Assembly: GCF_019059575.1 (NCBI RefSeq)
Contig: NW_024881613.1
Coordinates: 620,001 to 684,000 of the forward strand
Direction: 5' to 3'
Source of the DNA: Amphibalanus amphitrite
Lineage: Eukaryota > Arthropoda > Thecostraca > Balanomorpha > Balanidae
Length of the DNA: 64,000 nucleotides
The notes below the pieces were generated by a model, which ran no database searches, was not told the DNA's origin, and saw nothing but the letters and a program-made list of their open reading frames with translations. A program made the translations under genes and the position numbers. The first letter of the stretch is position 1. Every line of letters starts with the position of its first letter. This document shows, in pieces, positions 33,862-46,244 of this stretch.

Positions 33862-34022
33862 AACTTGGGCAGTATGCAAACTACCCGGGCAGTATGCAAA
33901 CTACCCAACAGCCCGGGCAGTATGCATACCGCCCGGGTAGTATGCATACTACCCGACCCCTTAGGCAGTATGCATACCGCCCGGGCAGTTTGCATACTGC
34001 CCGGGTAGTATGCATACTACCC
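33862..34022. repeat. Array of 20-bp palindromes centred on TATGCATA
   Basis: Seven tandem or near-tandem units follow the pattern GGGYAGTWTGCAWACYRCCC, for example perfect palindromes GGGTAGTATGCATACTACCC. The related array at 46653-46780 is in reverse orientation with the same order of variant units. A looser unit (CGGGCAATATGC) occurs near 34053. The function is not known. Confidence 0.8.
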
Positions 34023-34127
34023 ACCTTTTCTCTCACGGGCAAGATGTTTACTCGGGCAATATGCTGACCGTGGCCCGTGAGACTAGTTCATGCAATAGCT
34101 CACATATACGTGTCAATGACAGACGCT

Positions 34128-35010
34128 TTAACCCGCGCCGGGGCGGTGCTCGGCGCCAGTCGTGCCGGGCTGGGGAGCGGGTTGAACACCCCTGCTCGAC
34201 TCCCGTGCCACTTAGCGGAACAGAAGTAAGCGGCATGTAAGATGCGGTAACCGGCATTCGAAATAGCGTCAAAGATCATGACGAAAGTGTCCTAGTCATT
34301 TTTAAGGTCAGGTCAAAGAATAGGGCAACAGAGGTTATCAAAGATCAAATTTCGTCTTTTTCATTTTTTTTTATAAATTCGCCCATAACTCGGAAGATAG
34401 GAGAGCTACAGCGCCGCAGAAAAACGCATTCGATAGCTCTGTTAGCGCTTTCTGGAATAAGTACTCAAAGTTGATCTAAGTTCCAAATTTGACCAGAGGT
34501 CAAGGTCATGACCTGACATGAAAAGGTCATGTTGTTTATCAGCCGCTCCTTATCGTCGAACTGAGCACATCTATGTAAGGTTGTTTACATGACCATCGCT
34601 CCAACACGTCTCCATAAAAAAAATAATGGTCAAAGAACTGCTGGAGGCCTTTTATGACCTGATATGACCTCATGGTCATAAAAAGGGGTCACAAGTGCAA
34701 TTTTTTCGATTCAGTGCGTCATGTTTACCTGTATGTAACCCGATGTTTGAGAGTGTTTAGAATAACGTTCAGCAAAAATGGCGTCCTTCAACTTTCTCCT
34801 GTCAACTTTTTAGGGAGACTGTGCAATATTGACTTGACCTAAAAGTCATCGGTATGATATCAAAATTCAAATACATGCCTTTTGACCCTAATGTTACTCT
34901 TATTAGTCGCTTAAAGTTTCAAAGCGATCGTTAGGTCGGTGTAGCTATGGCGAGCATTCCAACTTTTTCTGGGGTAAGGTCACTTGACCTGACCTGGTAA
35001 CCCGACCATA
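34128..35010 (+). mobile_element. Family D TTAA MITE, truncated copy D3
   Basis: From TTAA at 34128-34131 the sequence is collinear with D1 (hairpin region, ACTTAGCGGAAC block, AGGTCAAGGTCATGACCT near 34498) to about 35008. The right end is not seen. The giant-LTR element begins 20 bp further on. Confidence 0.65.
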
Positions 35011-35028
35011 ACAACTTGTAACGTCTTA

Positions 35029-38000
35029 TGTAGCACGCTACATCTTGACCATCTAACGTAGTATCTTTTCGGCACGGTCGGCCCGGTGACGCGCAGCTGA
35101 GCAGAGCGCTGCCGCACGCTTCCCTCCCTTGTCATTATTCCCTTCCTCCTCCCACCCGTCCCCAGGTCCACCCTCCCCAATCATTTCTCACTGTCCGCAC
35201 AGAATGGGCCGCCATTAAACTCCAATTAAGACAAGCACCTCTGAAGACAGTCACATCAGGATGAGTCATTGGTAGTCATTACAAAGCAGCTGAAGCTACA
35301 AGCAAACGTCGGCACACTGTGAGACCACGCGCAGGCTTAAGGCACGTAGCACATTGGGTCTCACGTAGCCATGGTAGCACAACAGTGCGTCTCACTGCAA
35401 CGGAATCTGCTAAACTTAGCAAACAGCCTCCGAAACAGACGTAGTTCAGGACGTCTCCACTGCGGACAGAAAGCGCTGTTGTCCGAAACAAACGTAGTTC
35501 AGGACGTCCCCACCGCGGACAGAAGGCGCTGTTCTACAGACCCTCCCAACCAAGATGACGTCAGTGGGTGGAGCAAGAGTGACGTCACAAGGGGCGTTGC
35601 CGGCAGACGAAACGGAAGGAAACAAAAGTTTGAATAAAGTGAAATTGAAGAATCAAAATTAAAACTCGAAAATCACCAACCTTTCGGGGATTGGTTTATG
35701 CCAGCGACTACTAAGATGATAAAGCACTCAACACGAAGACGATTCGACGGCCAAAAATTGCAGACACAGAGGAGCAAGGTGACTAAACAGGACAGAGGGC
35801 GCCATCTTACGGGCCCACCCACAAGAGGAAGGCAGAGGAAGAGGACGGCGCAAGGGCGTGGTAGTCACCCCCTCCCCCCAAGCTATAAAAGGGTGCACCA
35901 CCCAACCAGAGAGGTAGATACAGTCGAGCAGCCGAGAGTCACAGTCTGCAGCCGGAGCCGGAGACGCCATCTGGGAGCCGCCGTCAGTCCGGGGTCACCC
36001 GCGAGAAGTCTCTTCAGTTCGAGCGCAGAGGAACTCCAGAATGTGAGTGCTGTTGAAAAGTCTGCTCTATCCCTGATCCTTGCCCCCCCCCCTCTGCCCA
36101 GCTTGCCGTGCCCGTGACGACCGCCAAACATTTTTGGTTGCCATAAAATGCACTCTCAATTGGAATTGGAAAATTTAAATTACTTTGAACTTATTGGTCC
36201 AGACACCCTAGTAGCACATTAGGATCTGAATTTCGAAGTCATGTCAGAGCCGCCAGTAAATACGTTATTGTCAGTTGGAGTGCGGGATACATCGCGATTA
36301 GGTCGAGAACGGGATGCTAAAATTTGAATAAGCAGCTCAGTGTCACGAACGCTGAAATCGATGACCGGATGCGTAACAGCGTTGAAACGTCTTTGTCTTT
36401 GGTCAAACTGGTTCGTTTGATTTATTATCGGCGGTGGCCAGGCGCAATTTGAGGTTGGAACGTTTGTGAAATTAAGGGTTTAGATTCGTGCTGTACTCAC
36501 TAAAAGTTGCATTGCGAAATCATTGGTAATATGACTGTAGGAATTAATTGCGAAGTCGAAATCAATTGTAGAACAGGTAAATACGGTTGAAAAGGAATGT
36601 ACTATTTTAAGGTGGCGACTGATTCATGCAATCGATCTATGAATATGGCTATGAGTTATGATTTTCGACAGATACGAATGCTTGAGCTTACGGCGGAATT
36701 TCTTCTGTTACTTAGGTGCAGAGTTGAGAGTAGTGGTTTGAGGTCGACGGTCTGACGCTTTGCGACTTTAGATGGTCCTTGTACTGCGTCATTGAAATTG
36801 CGAAATGTCGAGTAATAGGTAGATGTAGAATGGTTTGTGGTTAGAACTAATATGCGACTTATATGATACCGATCGTTGTGCTTTTGTAGAATAAATACTA
36901 GAAAAGACCATCTTTGTTGGGGAACGATTAAATGGGACAGGAATTTAATTTAAAAAAAAAACTTACGTGGAATGGAGCTGATGAGATGTCGAACAGGGAG
37001 ATATTGCAGCGATATTTTACCAGATTCACACTCACTGACACATTCGTTGAATCTACCCGGCCCGGAGAGACCGCACACACCAGTACTGCACCGCAAGTGA
37101 TGACGCGCCCATAACGGCGCGGCCTTGACAACTGTCGACTGTCGACGCGGCGCCGGCCGGCGCCGCGGTAATCATCGTTCGCGACGCGGGACCGTGCGCC
37201 GCTAGATGGCACACGAGGGCAGCGTCGGGAGTGGAGCAGCGGCCACAGTAGGGCAGTGGGCTAACCGTAATTGGGCGCGTGCGGTAGGTGAAGGTCATCG
37301 TAGGTATAGGAACATGGTTAGTTGTGGAAGTTGCCACGGGATAAGAACGTAAACAGTTACTGCATAATTATAAATACGACATGCTATGTAATATCTAGAC
37401 TGCAGTTCGTTTAATGTGCATTGTTTACTGTTGATAGGATGATTTAAATTAGATTTCCTCTGAAAAGCTAGCGATCCGTATCCGTATGACAATATTCTGG
37501 CATTCTATAAAGATAAATTGTATAGGTAACTAGTAGTCCATCAGAAACTGCCACCAGAAACTATCGAGCGAGTTTCAAGGACTCATTTCCGTTTGAGCAC
37601 TCAGTAATTTACTATGATACGGCGGTCACAACCAGACGACAGATCCGTGCGTACTAATTGGTTCTAGATCATCTGATTAAATCAAGAGCGGTTCAAGGTC
37701 TGCTAGGGTTGTATACGAGAACTGATGATTAGGTTCACGCGTACAGCAGCAATTAGGACTTGAGATTACGATTTGGTTTGGATAAATAATGCGTTTTTGT
37801 TCTTCGCGTTCTTGCGAGTTAGCGCCAATGATTACTCCACCAATATTGGCACAGGGCATTGTGAGGCACAGACGGCTTGTTTGCCCGTCTCCTATGGCGT
37901 AACGTTTACCAGCATGACTGTATGAGACACAGATGCACTTCTCTAAACCCACGTCCAGACCGGAATAATAAGAGGGACACACCGTCACGTACGCAGGGCA

Positions 38001-39448
38001 TATGCACGTTTTCCGCCAGTGGTACCGGCCACTGTTAATTTCCCGCTTAGGTAATACTGGGTAACGAGGCAGTGAGAGGTTTCTATGGCAGAGGAAAGGA
38101 GAAGACTGGTACAGTGCAGTCGGAGAGTAAGTTGGAGCTATGCCAAAGGCAAGAAGCCGAAGGTCAGGGGTGAGTCACCCAAAGGGCGGATAAGGCATGC
38201 TGTAGTGTCCCGAATAAGTCCTCATACTTATTTTGTAAGGGTACCTTAATCGGTACTGGACAGCCTCAGGGGAGGTAACGATGTACTCCAGGACACGTAA
38301 GGCCTTGAAAGTAAATCCCAGGGTTTAAGGAGAGTTCCTGAGGAGAGTTCCAGGATATGAACGGTGGTCCCTGGGTCGTGAACGGAGGTGTTACACGCGG
38401 ACCGGAAGAGGGCATAGGTAATCTCTCCCGGATAGAGAGATAAGTCGGATGTAAATCGCGTATGTGTGTACCATAAGTCTATCGGACGTGTAGTGAATCC
38501 CATAAAATGGCAGGGTGGATATTTGTGCATAATTATTCTGGACGGCCCTGCGATAAGTTTGTCGCCGGTTAGCGGAGCATGCAAATGGATTTCGGAAAGA
38601 GACATTTATCTCGCCGGGGAGATCGTCGTCAGCCAGACACCTAACACTATCGGAGGGAATTTCGGGGGCTGCTAAATCGATTGGGGTGAGTGAATGGAGG
38701 GCAAATGCTTTGTGTGGATGAGCGTAGGAATGATGAAGGATAAATCTTAGGATAAGGCCGATAGGAGTTAAGCAGAACTCAGGTTGGGCAGTCCAGCTAA
38801 TGATTCTCGAGGGTAACTAAACTAGCAACGCTAATACGAACTAAGTGGGCAGTTTTCGTAATGGGGAGGCCAGTGATATAGGAATGGGTGACTGGACGAA
38901 TGATCACATTCAATTAATCAATGTAATTACCACCCATAAGTTTGGCAGTGGTCATCGGGACTTCGAATGCCCTGTCCTTCACCTGCCTAACTGTGCCGCA
39001 ACCCCAGCTGATCGGATTCCTCTATCCCTAATCCGAGCAGTGAAGAAGCATCTCGTGCATCATGGTCTATACAATGAACAGAATCATCAAGCCTCTAAAT
39101 CAAAAAGCATCTTCCATCAGATGTATTTGTATGCAGGGTAGATCTCTAACTGGATGCCCACATCTCTATCAGGTGGATCTCATCACTATCAAGATCCCTT
39201 TCTAAATCTATCTCATCTAGATCAGGATCTCATCACTATCTGGATCCCTCCCTATAGCTATCTCAGGATCTCTTCAACGACTCTCAGGTTCCCCTGTATC
39301 ACCAGCTCTACTATCGAGTTCATTACAGCAGCAAATAGTTATCTGTCTTCTACAATCAGCCGCAATGAACCAGTAGGGACCGCTGTTTGATGAACCGCAA
39401 GATGCAGTTCATCCTTATTTTCTTTCTTTTCTTCATTCCCTTGCTACA
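35029..39448 (+). repeat. 5' LTR (4420 bp)
   Basis: It starts with a palindromic TGTAGCACGCTACA and ends CCCTTGCTACA. A U3 of about 0.9 kb carries two CRE-like TGACGTCA sites (35556-35563 and 35580-35587) and a TATA box. R plus U5 would then be about 3.5 kb, which is exceptionally long. ORFs inside are short; one plus-strand frame near 38845-39141 is discussed under findings. Confidence 0.85.
35884..35926 (+). promoter_or_regulatory. LTR core promoter
   Basis: TATAAAAG lies at 35884-35891, with a CAGTCG initiator-like site at 35921-35926, about 30-37 bp downstream. The same TATA is at 42106-42113 in the 3' LTR and 29816-29823 (minus) in the solo LTR. It defines the likely U3/R border. Confidence 0.6.
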
Positions 39449-39450
39449 AA

Positions 39451-39470
39451 TGGCGCCCATAACGTGGGGC
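39451..39470 (+). other. Primer binding site
   Basis: TGGCGCCCATAACGTGGGGC begins two bases after the 5' LTR. TGGCGCC is a classic start of a sequence complementary to a tRNA 3' end. Its position confirms the element's orientation. Confidence 0.7.
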
Positions 39471-41250
39471 TTTGATAATTCTCAAATTGTGAAGCTGGTA
39501 GACTGGCACAAGCCGCCGAACCCGAAGTTGATGAATTGAAAGTCAACCGTATGGAGAAGAGGAAGAAGTTGAAGAATAGAGCAGGTGTTCGAAAATACTG
39601 GCAGCAGTGGAAATGAGCGTGCTGCAGGGGTCGACGTGAAGAAAGAGGATGAGCTAAAGAAAGCTGTGTGAAGATGATGAAGCTTATGATGGTGGCTGAT
39701 GACAGGGAAATTGAAGAATTGAGCAGGTGTTCGAAATACTGACAGTAGTGGAAATGAACGTGCTGCAGGGGTCGACGTGAAGGAAGAGGATGAGCTAAAG
39801 AAAGCTGTGTGAAGATGATGAAGCTTATGATGGTGGCTGATGAGAGGAAGCGGTCTTACGAATACTGAAAAGGACATAGAAGAAGTTGTTGAAGATAAGA
39901 TAAGGAAATGAAGCTGTCTCATGAAACAAAGAATCAGACCAATACAGAAGTCAGGCCGAAAATGAAACTTGACAATTGTTCGCAGCAGCTTATCAATTCT
40001 TCTACGTTCTGCTGTATAACAAGTACAAGTCAAGGTCAGCTGCTGTATTGCAAAGGGAGCTCGAACTTTCTAGAGTATTGATGATAAGAGGACAGCAATA
40101 TCAAAAGCAGCAGAGGAAGAAGAACAGGCGGAATGCTCGTGTTGTACTGAATCAAAATCAAGCACGGCCGTCTTCACAACACAGCCAAGGCGATGATCAA
40201 GTTGGTGAACGAGGAGAGGGTGCCAGGGTGCTGCAAGACCAACTGCCAAACGATCCATTCAGATGGGCTGCTGCATAGATCACCCACCTGGGCTGCTGCA
40301 AAAGCTGTCACCTGGTCCGCCGAAAGGTCGCTACCTGAGCTGCCACGGAAGATGCACTAACCACCCGTGCTACCACGAAGGTCTCTACCCGGGCTGCCGC
40401 GGAGGTCACCCAATCGGACTGCCACAGAGGATACATTGTCCTCCCGTGCTGCCTCGGGGGTCACCCACCTGAGCTGCCGCGGAAGTCGCATACCTGAGCT
40501 GCCACGGAGGTCACCTGTGCTGCCATGAAGGATGCATTGCCTCGCGGGCTGCCTCGGGGGTCACTCACCTGAGCTGCCGCGGGAGTCGTCTACCTGAGCT
40601 ACCACAGAGGCTGTCACCGGGTCTGCCACGAAGTTCACCTACCTGGGCTGCCATGGAGGTCGCCCACCTGAGCTGCCATGGAGCCTGCCACCCGGGCGGC
40701 CACGGAAGTCGCGGCAGGGCCGGCCATGGAGGTCGCCTATCCGGACTGCCACGGAGGTCACCCACCTGGGCTGCCACGTAGGCTGCCCATACGGGCCGCC
40801 GTGCAAGCTGCCCACCCGGGCTGCCATGGAGCCCGCCGTCCGGGCTGCTGTGGAATCTTCCCACCCTGGCTGCCGTGGAGGCAGCCCCACCCAGGCTGCC
40901 ATGGCAGGCTGCCACCCGGGCTGCCGTGAAGGCTGTCACCCGAACTGCTGTGGAGGCCGCCCACCTGGGCTGCTATAGAGGTCTTCACCCTCCTGAGAAG
41001 CCGCTTACCGGACGGCGACCGACGACATCGGGCTAACCAAAGTGGTTGGTGCCCGTGACCTGGATCTGGTGAACGACAAACTGAGGTGGGGACGAGGAAC
41101 AACAGGTGCGTGTGTGTACTGTACTAGGTATACGATGTCATTTTGTAGGCGTTGCGGAACTTAACATGATTGTGTAGATTTAGATGAGTAAGGGAGGTGA
41201 CTTTTTTGTAGGAGTTGCGAGGACGCAACTAGGGTTGTTTGGACTGAAGA
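39471..41250 (+). other. Internal region of the LTR element, without gag-pol
   Basis: It begins with an A/G-rich stretch containing a direct duplication of about 130 bp (about 39561-39690 and 39711-39840). An open frame (39976-40278) has no ATG before position 40080. It encodes a short basic stretch (QQRKKNRRNAR) with no recognisable domain; a nucleocapsid remnant is possible but unsupported. A minisatellite occupies 40276-40990. No convincing polypurine tract lies directly before 41251. Confidence 0.55.
40276..40990 (+). repeat. GC-rich minisatellite in the LTR element interior
   Basis: About 20 degenerate copies of a unit like GCTGCCACGGAGGTCACCCACCTGG (period roughly 24-40 bp). Several frames stay open across it, giving low-complexity peptides that are shadows, not genes. 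Confidence 0.7.
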
Positions 41251-44200
41251 TGTAGCACGCTACATCTTGACCATCTAACGTAGTATCTTTTCGGCACGGT
41301 CGGCCCGGTGACGCGCAGCTGAGCAGAGCGCTGCCGCACGCTTCCCTCCCTTGTCATTATTCCCTTCCTCCTCCCACCCGTCCCCAGGTCCACCCTCCCC
41401 AATCATTTCTCACTGTCCGCACAGAATGGGCCGCCATTAAACTCCAATTAAGACAAGCACCTCTGAAGACAGTCACATCAGGATGAGTCATTGGTAGTCA
41501 TTACAAAGCAGCTGAAGCTACAAGCAAACGTCGGCACACTGTGAGACCACGCGCAGGCTTAAGGCACGTAGCACATTGGGTCTCACGTAGCCATGGTAGC
41601 ACAACAGTGCGTCTCACTGCAACGGAATCTGCTAAACTTAGCAAACAGCCTCCGAAACAGACGTAGTTCAGGACGTCTCCACTGCGGACAGAAAGCGCTG
41701 TTGTCCGAAACAAACGTAGTTCAGGACGTCCCCACCGCGGACAGAAGGCGCTGTTCTACAGACCCTCCCAACCAAGATGACGTCAGTGGGTGGAGCAAGA
41801 GTGACGTCACAAGGGGCGTTGCCGGCAGACGAAACGGAAGGAAACAAAAGTTTGAATAAAGTGAAATTGAAGAATCAAAATTAAAACTCGAAAATCACCA
41901 ACCTTTCGGGGATTGGTTTATGCCAGCGACTACTAAGATGATAAAGCACTCAACACGAAGACGATTCGACGGCCAAAAATTGCAGACACAGAGGAGCAAG
42001 GTGACTAAACAGGACAGAGGGCGCCATCTTACGGGCCCACCCACAAGAGGAAGGCAGAGGAAGAGGACGGCGCAAGGGCGTGGTAGTCACCCCCTCCCCC
42101 CAAGCTATAAAAGGGTGCACCACCCAACCAGAGAGGTAGATACAGTCGAGCAGCCGAGAGTCACAGTCTGCAGCCGGAGCCGGAGACGCCATCTGGGAGC
42201 CGCCGTCAGTCCGGGGTCACCCGCGAGAAGTCTCTTCAGTTCGAGCGCAGAGGAACTCCAGAATGTGAGTGCTGTTGAAAAGTCTGCTCTATCCCTGATC
42301 CTTGCCCCCCCCCCCCTCTGCCCAGCTTGCCGTGCCCGTGACGACCGCCAAACATTTTTGGTTGCCATAAAATGCACTCTCAATTGGAATTGGAAAATTT
42401 AAATTACTTTGAACTTATTGGTCCAGACACCCTAGTAGCACATTAGGATCTGAATTTCGAAGTCATGTCAGAGCCGCCAGTAAATACGTTATTGTCAGTT
42501 GGAGTGCGGGATACATCGCGATTAGGTCGAGAACGGGATGCTAAAATTTGAATAAGCAGCTCAGTGTCACGAACGCTGAAATCGATGACCGGATGCGTAA
42601 CAGCGTTGAAACGTCTTTGTCTTTGGTCAAACTGGTTCGTTTGATTTATTATCGGCGGTGGCCAGGCGCAATTTGAGGTTGGAACGTTTGTGAAATTAAG
42701 GGTTTAGATTCGTGCTGTACTCACTAAAAGTTGCATTGCGAAATCATTGGTAATATGACTGTAGGAATTAATTGCGAAGTCGAAATCAATTGTAGAACAG
42801 GTAAATACGGTTGAAAAGGAATGTACTATTTTAAGGTGGCGACTGATTCATGCAATCGATCTATGAATATGGCTATGAGTTATGATTTTCGACAGATACG
42901 AATGCTTGAGCTTACGGCGGAATTTCTTCTGTTACTTAGGTGCAGAGTTGAGAGTAGTGGTTTGAGGTCGACGGTCTGACGCTTTGCGACTTTAGATGGT
43001 CCTTGTACTTTGCGTCATTGAAATTGCGAAATGTCGAGTAATAGGTAGATGTAGAATGGTTTGTGGTTAGAACTAATATGCGACTAATATGATACCGATC
43101 GTTGTGCTTTTGTAGAATAAATACTAGAAAAGACCATCTTTGTTGGGGAACGATTAAATGGGACAGGAATTTAATTTTAAAAAAAACTTACGTGGAATGG
43201 AGCTGATGAGATGTCGAACAGGGAGATATTGCAGCGATATTTTACCAGATTCACACTCACTGACACATTCGTTGAATCTACCCGGCCCGGAGAGACCGCA
43301 CACACCAGTACTGCACCGCGAGTGATGACGCGCCCATCGCGGCGCGGCCTTGACAACTGTCGACTGTCGACGCGGCGCCGGCCGGCGCCGCGGTAATCAT
43401 CGTTCGCGACGCGGGACCGTGCGCCGCTAGATGGCACACGAGGGCAGCGTCGGGAGTGGAGCAGCGGCCACAGTAGGGCAGTGGGCTAACCGTAATTGGG
43501 CGCGTGCGGTAGGTGAAGGTCATCGTAGGTATAGGAACATGGTTAGTTGTGGAAGTTGCCACGGGATAAGAACGTAAACAGTTACTGCATAATTATAAAT
43601 ACGACATGCTATGTAATATCTAGACTGCAGTTCGTTTTAATGTGCATTGTTTACTGTTGATAGCATGATTTAAATTAGATTTCCTCTGAAAAGCTAGCGA
43701 TCCGTATCCGTATGACAATATTCTGGCATTCTATAAAGATAAATTGTATAGGTAACTAGTAGTCCATCAGAAACTGCCACCAGAAACTATCGAGCGAGTT
43801 TCAAGGACTCATTTCCGTTTGAGCACTCAGTAATTTACTATGATACGGCGGTCACAACCAGACGACAGATCCGTGCGTACTAATTGGTTCTAGATCATCT
43901 GATTAAATCAAGAGCGGTTCAAGGTCTGCTAGGGTTGTATACGAGAACTGATGATTAGGTTCACGCGTACAGCAGCAATTAGGACTTGAGATTACGATTT
44001 GGTTTGGATAAATAATGCGTTTTTGTTCTTCGCGTTCTTGCGAGTTAGCGCCAATGATTACTCCACCAATATTGGCACAGGGCATTGTGAGGCACAGACG
44101 GCTTGTTTGCCCGTCTCCTATGGCGTAACGTTTACCAGCATGACTGTATGAGACACAGATGCACTTCTCTAAACCCACGTCCAGACCGGAATAATAAGAG

Positions 44201-45962
44201 GGACACACCGTCACGTACGCAGGGCATATGCACGTTTTCCGCCAGTGGTACCGGCCACTGTTAATTTCCCGCTTAGGTAATACTGGGTAACGAGGCAGTG
44301 AGAGGTTTCTATGGCAGAGGAAAGGAGAAGACTGGTACAGTGCAGTCGGAGAGTAAGTTGGAGCTATGCCAAAGGCAAGAAGCCGAAGGTCAGGGGTGAG
44401 TCACCCAAAGGGCGGATAAGGCATGCTGTAGTGTCCCGAATAAGTCCTCATACTTATTTTGTAAGGGTACCTTAATCGGTACTGGACAGCCTCAGGGGAG
44501 GTAACGATGTACTCCAGGACACGTAAGGCCTTGAAAGTAAATCCCAGGGTTTAAGGAGAGTTCCTGAGGAGAGTTCCAGGATATGAACGGTGGTCCCTGG
44601 GTCGTGAACGGAGGTGTTACACGCGGACCGGAAGAGGGCATAGGTAATCTCTCCCGGATAGAGAGATAAGTCGGATGTAAATCGCGTATGTGTGTACCAT
44701 AAGTCTATCGGACGTGTAGTGAATCCCATAAAATGGCAGGGTGGATATTTGTGCATAATTATTCTGGACGGCCCTGCGATAAGTTTGTCGCCGGTTAGCG
44801 GAGCATGCAAATGGATTTCGGAAAGAGACATTTATCTCGCCGGGGAGATCGTCGTCAGCCAGACACCTAACACTATCGGAGGGAATTTCGGGGGCTGCTA
44901 AATCGATTGGGGTGAGTGAATGGAGGGCAAATGCTTTGTGTGGATGAGCGTAGGAATGATGAAGGATAAATCTTAGGATAAGGCCGATAGGAGTTAAGCA
45001 GAACTCAGGTTGGGCAGTCCAGCTAATGATTCTCGAGGGTAACTAAACTAGCAACGCTAATACGAACTAAGTGGGCAGTTTTCGTAATGGGGAGGCCAGT
45101 GATATAGGAATGGGTGACTGGACGAATGATCACATTCAATTAATCAATGTAATTACCACCCATAAGTTTGGCAGTGGTCATCGGGACTTCGAATGCCCTG
45201 TCCTTCACCTGCCTAACTGTGCCGCAACCCCAGCTGATCGGATTCCTCTATCCCTAATCCGAGCAGTGAAGAAGCATCTCGTGCATCATGGTCTATACAA
45301 TGAACAGAATCATCAAGCCTCTAAATCAAAAAGCATCTTCCATCAGATGTATTCAGGGGCGGATCCAGAAAATCTCCAAGGGAGGGGCCATTAGAAACCA
45401 GGAGGCCCCCATATGTTGGAGGCCCCATCTTCCCACTTGTTGGGCCCCCCCCCCAAAAAAAAACTGCGTCTATTGAGCTTATCTAGCTGTTCAGGCAACA
45501 TCTCAACATGAATAGCCACTTTATTTTCAGGAGGCCCCCTTTTCAGCTTTTTAACTTTTTATTTTATTTTTGAAAAAAATCGGCCAAGGGGGGGGCCATG
45601 GCCCCCATGGCCCCCCCCTTGTATCCGCGCCTGGATGTATTTGTATGCAGGGTAGATCTCTATCTGGATGCCCACATCTCTATCAGGTGGATCTCATCAC
45701 TATCAAGATCCCTTTCTAAATCTATCTCATCTAGATCAGGATCTCATCACTATCTGGATCCCTCCCTATAGCTATCTCAGGATCTCTTCAACGACTCTCA
45801 GGTTCCCCTGTATCACCAGCTCTACTATCGAGTTCATTACAGCAGCAAATAGTTATCTGTCTTCTACAATCAGCCGCAATGAACCAGTAGGGACCGCTGT
45901 TTGATGAACCGCAAGATGCAGTTCATCCTTATTTTCTTTCTTTTCTTCATTCCCTTGCTACA
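41251..45962 (+). repeat. 3' LTR (4712 bp) with a hAT insertion
   Basis: Nearly identical to the 5' LTR. Differences noted by eye include a C-run length near 42306, two extra T bases near 43006, and single changes near 43085, 43318, 43338 and 43660. The extra length is explained by the 280-bp hAT MITE and its 8-bp duplication. Confidence 0.85.
45354..45633. mobile_element. 280-bp hAT MITE inside the 3' LTR
   Basis: Ends CAGGGGCGGATCCAG and, inverted, CAGGCGCGGATACAAG are flanked by the 8-bp duplication GATGTATT (45346-45353 and 45634-45641). The empty site is preserved in the 5' LTR at about 39119-39126. There is no coding capacity. Confidence 0.85.
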
Positions 45963-46244
45963 CTTACATGTAAATGGTTTCAGGTAACATTAGCTATTGA
46001 AACTATGATAACCCCCTCTACAGGTCCAAGTGCCAAACCAAAGCCAGCGAGTGATGGCACTATAGATATGTCGTCATTTCAGATGAAAATGACTTGTTGA
46101 CCGCTGGCAATGAAATTCAATGAAATTCTGGGGAAATATTTTAAGTCTTTATATTCTAAACATTATTTCACTCTTCGATCGATAAATCACGTTTGACGGC
46201 GAAAAAGACTTCGCGATTGAACTACGCTACTTTTTTTAAATTTA

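Larger units (their letters stand above)
35029..45962 (+). mobile_element. Complete non-autonomous LTR retrotransposon with giant LTRs
   Basis: Two LTRs (35029-39448 and 41251-45962) with TGTAGC...GCTACA ends flank a 1.8-kb interior. The whole is bounded by the 4-bp duplication CTTA (35025-35028 and 45963-45966). A primer binding site follows the 5' LTR. No gag, protease, reverse transcriptase or integrase frame is visible, so it must rely on proteins made elsewhere. The two LTRs differ by only a handful of changes plus one later insertion, indicating a young insertion. LTRs longer than 4 kb with a short non-coding interior recall the plant LARD class. The lineage is uncertain; the 4-bp duplication and PBS are compatible with Ty3/gypsy. 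Confidence 0.85.

Noticed and set aside
37677-37988. 103-codon antisense frame in the LTR (MTVCPSYYSGLDVGLEKC)
   Set aside because: It looks protein-like and partly matches the solo LTR, but there it is interrupted by a stop. It has no family match and is antisense to the element.
35029-45962. Segmental duplication or assembly duplication rather than an LTR element
   Set aside because: The TG..CA ends, primer binding site, 4-bp target duplication and independent solo LTR with its own duplication fit retrotransposition. The hAT insertion in one copy argues against a simple assembly artefact.
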